A program made the position numbers and the translations under genes. Under the pieces are notes generated by a model, which worked only from the letters and a program-made list of their open reading frames with translations, was not told where the DNA came from and made no database searches. From Holosporales bacterium (GTDB lineage Bacteria > Pseudomonadota > Alphaproteobacteria > BNTO01), in NCBI GenBank assembly GCA_031270515.1, contig JAISXM010000031.1:1-13763 (forward strand): a DNA stretch of 13,763 nt, in the 5' to 3' direction. This document shows, piece by piece, positions 11,770-13,763 of this stretch; position 1 is the stretch's first letter; the number at the start of each line of letters is the position of its first letter.

Positions 11770-13317
11770 ATGAAAGTGAGTTTGGTTATTTGGTCCGTGT
11801 TGTTGTTTGATATGTGCACGTGTATAGATGTTGATGCAAGTACTTCTGGGGACGCGCACAATGATGCTGCAGACTCGCTGGGAGCGCTATCCTCAGGTTC
11901 GGATGCCACAAAATCGGCGGACGATGAGGCTGGAGCAAAGGCAGGGGCAGGGGCAGGGGCAGGGGCAGGGGCAGGGGCGAGCCAATCGTCAGAATCGCAA
12001 GTCCTAACCCCAGAATTCTCCCCCCTAGCAGAATCACAAATTATAACAGCGAATACGCTAAGTGAAGTAAAAGTTGTACTAGACCAGGCAGACACAAAGA
12101 CCTTAGTTTTATTTGATTGTGATGACGTTTTGATAACCGCAGACGTTCATGTATTTCGGCGAGATCCTGCGACTGAAGGCGGCATTCGCAATGATTTTAG
12201 TCGGTTCATTCATCAAAACTACCCGAAGTTGTCAAAGGCAGAGACGCTTACGCATTCTCAAACGATGATTGCGTCCAGCGTGTTTGTGCCAGTAAACGAA
12301 GAAACATCCGCGGTTGTTGCGGAGCTGCAAGAGCGTGGCGTTTTATGCTTAGTGATCACAGCAATGCCGCCTGATCCTGCGCCTGGGATGAAAGCTCCGA
12401 CCAAGTGGCGCAATGATTTATTGGAAAATTTCGGATTTGCGTTTGGGCGCTCGTTCCCATCATGCCGCGATATGGTTTTAGAGGCGGGACAAGGGCCATA
12501 CAAGCCGCAGTTCAGTCGCGGAACGTTGTTTTGTGGCGCGACGCTAAAGTCTAATGCGCTGGATGTGTTTTTGGGGACAATTGGTTTTGATTCCGATGTT
12601 TATAAGACGGCGTCAAATCCTGATACGGCGTCTAGTCCAGAGGCTGCGTCTAGTCCTGATACGACATCCAAAACAGCGTCCTGTTCTGATGCTGCGTCCA
12701 ATCCTGATACAGCGTCCAGTACTAAAACTTCGTCCAATTCTGAGTTCCATGCCAAAGATTTGCTCGATAAATATTCAACAAATTACCCCGCGCGCATAAT
12801 ATTTATTGACGACGACGTGCGTAATTTAAAAGCAATGCAGGAGTATTGTAAAAACCGAGGAATTCATTTTACGGGCATTCATTACACTGAGTACACGCGC
12901 CATGAGGACGCGTATGTATCGCACTGGGATCGTTCTTGTTTTCAAATGGACACATTGATCAAGCATCATATTTGGCTCCCTGCAGCGATTTTGCCTGATT
13001 CGAATTTTTCTTTGGATTGGAAGGAGCTGTGCAAAAAAGCGATTACATGTGCGGCGGCGGCACAAGAGGCTTATACGGTTGCGGCACAAGAGGCGAATAC
13101 CGATGTTGCAAGGACAGCAGCTGTGGCCAGGAAAACCGCTGCTGCGTGCGCAAATATGAACTGCATCACGGAGATTTTAGCAAAAATCAAAAGTACACAC
13201 ACGTCAGACGAAAAAGTGGATGGTGAGTTTCGTGATATAGCGAACGAACTATGCGCCTACGCAAATGCAACTAACGACGCTGAAATCATGAAATGTGTGA
13301 ATGATTGGGCTAAATAA
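11770..13317 (+). CDS. Exported DUF2608/HAD-like protein with internal repeats
   Basis: 515 residues from the ATG at 11770; a GTG at 11761, better spaced from AGGAA at 11752, would add three. The N-terminus (MKVSLVIWSVLLFDMCTC) is a signal peptide, so the protein is exported. Residue numbers below count from the GTG. An Ala-Gly tract (59-73) precedes a HAD-type core: motif I LFDCDDVLIT (Asp119, Asp121), motif II VITA (Thr200), a candidate motif III Lys263 (GATLKSN) and motif IV IIFIDDD (Asp350-352). This order and the DCDDV start fit DUF2608, a family common in host-associated bacteria; its substrate is unknown to me. A hexapeptide-repeat insert (283-328) lies between Lys263 and motif IV. The C-terminus is helical and Ala-rich (AAAAQEAYTVAAQEANTDVA). 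All HAD motifs are kept, so catalysis is plausible, possibly as a phosphatase. Confidence 0.8.
   Translation: MKVSLVIWSVLLFDMCTCIDVDASTSGDAHNDAADSLGALSSGSDATKSADDEAGAKAGAGAGAGAGAGASQSSESQVLTPEFSPLAESQIITANTLSEVKVVLDQADTKTLVLFDCDDVLITADVHVFRRDPATEGGIRNDFSRFIHQNYPKLSKAETLTHSQTMIASSVFVPVNEETSAVVAELQERGVLCLVITAMPPDPAPGMKAPTKWRNDLLENFGFAFGRSFPSCRDMVLEAGQGPYKPQFSRGTLFCGATLKSNALDVFLGTIGFDSDVYKTASNPDTASSPEAASSPDTTSKTASCSDAASNPDTASSTKTSSNSEFHAKDLLDKYSTNYPARIIFIDDDVRNLKAMQEYCKNRGIHFTGIHYTEYTRHEDAYVSHWDRSCFQMDTLIKHHIWLPAAILPDSNFSLDWKELCKKAITCAAAAQEAYTVAAQEANTDVARTAAVARKTAAACANMNCITEILAKIKSTHTSDEKVDGEFRDIANELCAYANATNDAEIMKCVNDWAK
11941..11976 (+). repeat. Hexanucleotide microsatellite (GCAGGG)6
   Basis: Six perfect copies of GCAGGG inside the DUF2608-like gene, encoding (Ala-Gly)6. 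The unit is a multiple of three, so gain or loss of copies changes length without shifting the frame. Confidence 0.95.
12607..12744 (+). repeat. 18-bp tandem repeats encoding TASNPD-type hexapeptides
   Basis: Successive units read TASNPD, TASSPE, AASSPD, TTSK (shortened), TASCSD, AASNPD, TASSTK and TSSNSE. Core codons GCGTC(C/T)A(G/A)TCCTGAT are shared. The array is an in-frame insert within the HAD-like domain of the surrounding gene. Confidence 0.85.
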
Positions 13318-13502
13318 AGACCCCCAATTACAAAAACATTATCCGTTAAAAACAGATCATTCAGCTGTGCGGCTGTGAATTGACTCATCGCAGGTTATTC
13401 ACAGATGCGACGATGCGGTTCTATGAATGCTGCTATTCGTTTTTGTCATCTGATAATTTTCCATAATATTCCTTATTTATAAATTAACGTTGCTGCAGGG
13501 AT
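13318..13502. other. Intergenic stretch with a DnaA-box-like site
   Basis: No gene. CTGTGAA (13370-13376) and TTCACAG (13397-13403) form a 7-bp inverted repeat; the right arm lies in TTATTCACA (13395-13402 region), which fits the loose DnaA-box pattern TTWTNCACA. The remainder is AT-rich. No T-tract terminator for the preceding gene was found. Confidence 0.3.
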
Positions 13503-13620
13503 GTTATAGCTAAACACCATAAAAAAAACGCAGCGTCTTGCTTTAGAAAGTTTGAAGTTCGTTGTATGACAAGGCTTCGATGATGAAAAAAAGTTCAAAT
13601 TGTTTTTATGGGCAGGTATA
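13503..13620 (+). repeat. Dispersed palindromic repeat, copy C
   Basis: The left part (TTATAGCTAAACACCATAAA, then GCAGCG, TTGCTTTAGAAA) matches the arm and inner part of copy B (5433-5528, minus strand). The right part (13551-13620) matches copy A (469-401, minus strand). The far end GTTTTTATGGGCAGGTATAG resembles a shortened opposite arm. Copy C therefore links A and B as one family. Confidence 0.7.
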
Positions 13621-13622
13621 GT
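13594..13622 (+). promoter_or_regulatory. Sigma70-like promoter in repeat C facing the Rpn gene
   Basis: TTCAAA (13594-13599), 17 nt, TATAGT (13617-13622). The same arrangement is in repeat A. The predicted start near 13629 is about 37 nt before the ATG at 13666. Confidence 0.5.
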
Positions 13623-13665
13623 GTACAATCAATAGTAATGGGAAAATGGCATTTTGGTATGTGCG

Positions 13666-13763
13666 ATGTCTTCGTTGTTAAGCCCGCAAATCGACTTTGT
13701 TTTTAAGAATATATTTGGTGTGGAAGGCAAAGAGCCGCTGCTAATCTCGTTTTTGAACTCTTT
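13666..13763 (+). CDS. Rpn/PD-(D/E)XK nuclease-family putative transposase, start only
   Basis: 32 codons are present before the window ends. The N-terminus reads SSLLSPQIDFVFKNIFG then VEGKEPLLISFLNS, the very typical opening of Rpn-type (recombination-promoting nuclease) proteins, where SPxxDxxFKxxFG precedes the nuclease core. These enzymes are linked to horizontal gene spread and are often multicopy in intracellular bacteria. The catalytic residues lie beyond the edge, so intactness cannot be judged. The ribosome binding site is weak; the ATG was chosen because the family motif follows at once. Confidence 0.85.
   Translation, partial: MSSLLSPQIDFVFKNIFGVEGKEPLLISFLNS

Noticed and set aside
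11493..12095. 200-residue minus-strand frame with Pro-Ala repeats
   Set aside because: Its repeats are the antisense of the Ala-Gly tract of the DUF2608-like gene.

Overview
The window looks like part of the chromosome of a host-associated, probably intracellular Gram-negative proteobacterium. The gene content fits Alphaproteobacteria of the Holosporales/Rickettsiales type: BamD, Lnt, a polyamine importer fragment, a DUF2608 HAD-like protein, an Rpn-type nuclease/transposase, many exported proteins of unknown function and many decayed repeats. The order-level assignment is inference; a Legionella-like gammaproteobacterium is the main alternative. All genes read with the standard bacterial code.

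Layout. 1-323 (-): truncated gene for an exported, possibly lipid-anchored protein. 324-830: no intact gene; it holds a promoter-bearing repeat, the last 46 nt of a group II intron fused to a heptad-repeat fragment, and a GC-rich stretch open in several frames. 831-2826 (+): potD-potC, a polyamine-binding protein and one permease without potA or potB beside them. 2827-3001: a perfect 20-bp hairpin, then a promoter. 3002-5392 (+): a 796-residue exported protein built from two ~330-residue repeats, family not recognised. 5433-5528: a 96-bp MITE-like palindrome between convergent genes. 5530-7290 (-): lnt, long and with changes at important residues.

7620-10361 is an accessory block. Three paralogous genes (7724-8656 -, 8998-9378 -, 9533-9952 +) encode small exported coiled-coil proteins. 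They share nearly the same promoter and signal peptide but have different mature parts; the middle gene has lost its tail by a stop and a frameshift. Duplicated inverted non-coding modules and 23-24-nt repeat units resembling transposon ends surround them.

10404-11676 (+): tRNA-Lys(UUU) with its promoter, then bamD with an unusual basic C-terminal tail. 11770-13317 (+): an exported DUF2608/HAD-like protein carrying two kinds of short in-frame repeats. 13503-13763: a repeat related to those at 401-469 and 5433-5528, carrying a promoter that faces the start of an Rpn-family gene cut by the window edge.

Cell-envelope work (Lnt, BamD, polyamine uptake) is mixed with rapidly changing exported proteins. 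The most distinctive signals are the coiled-coil gene family with constant promoter and signal peptide but variable mature regions, the internally duplicated 796-residue protein, and a dispersed palindromic repeat family, two copies of which place a promoter in front of a gene.
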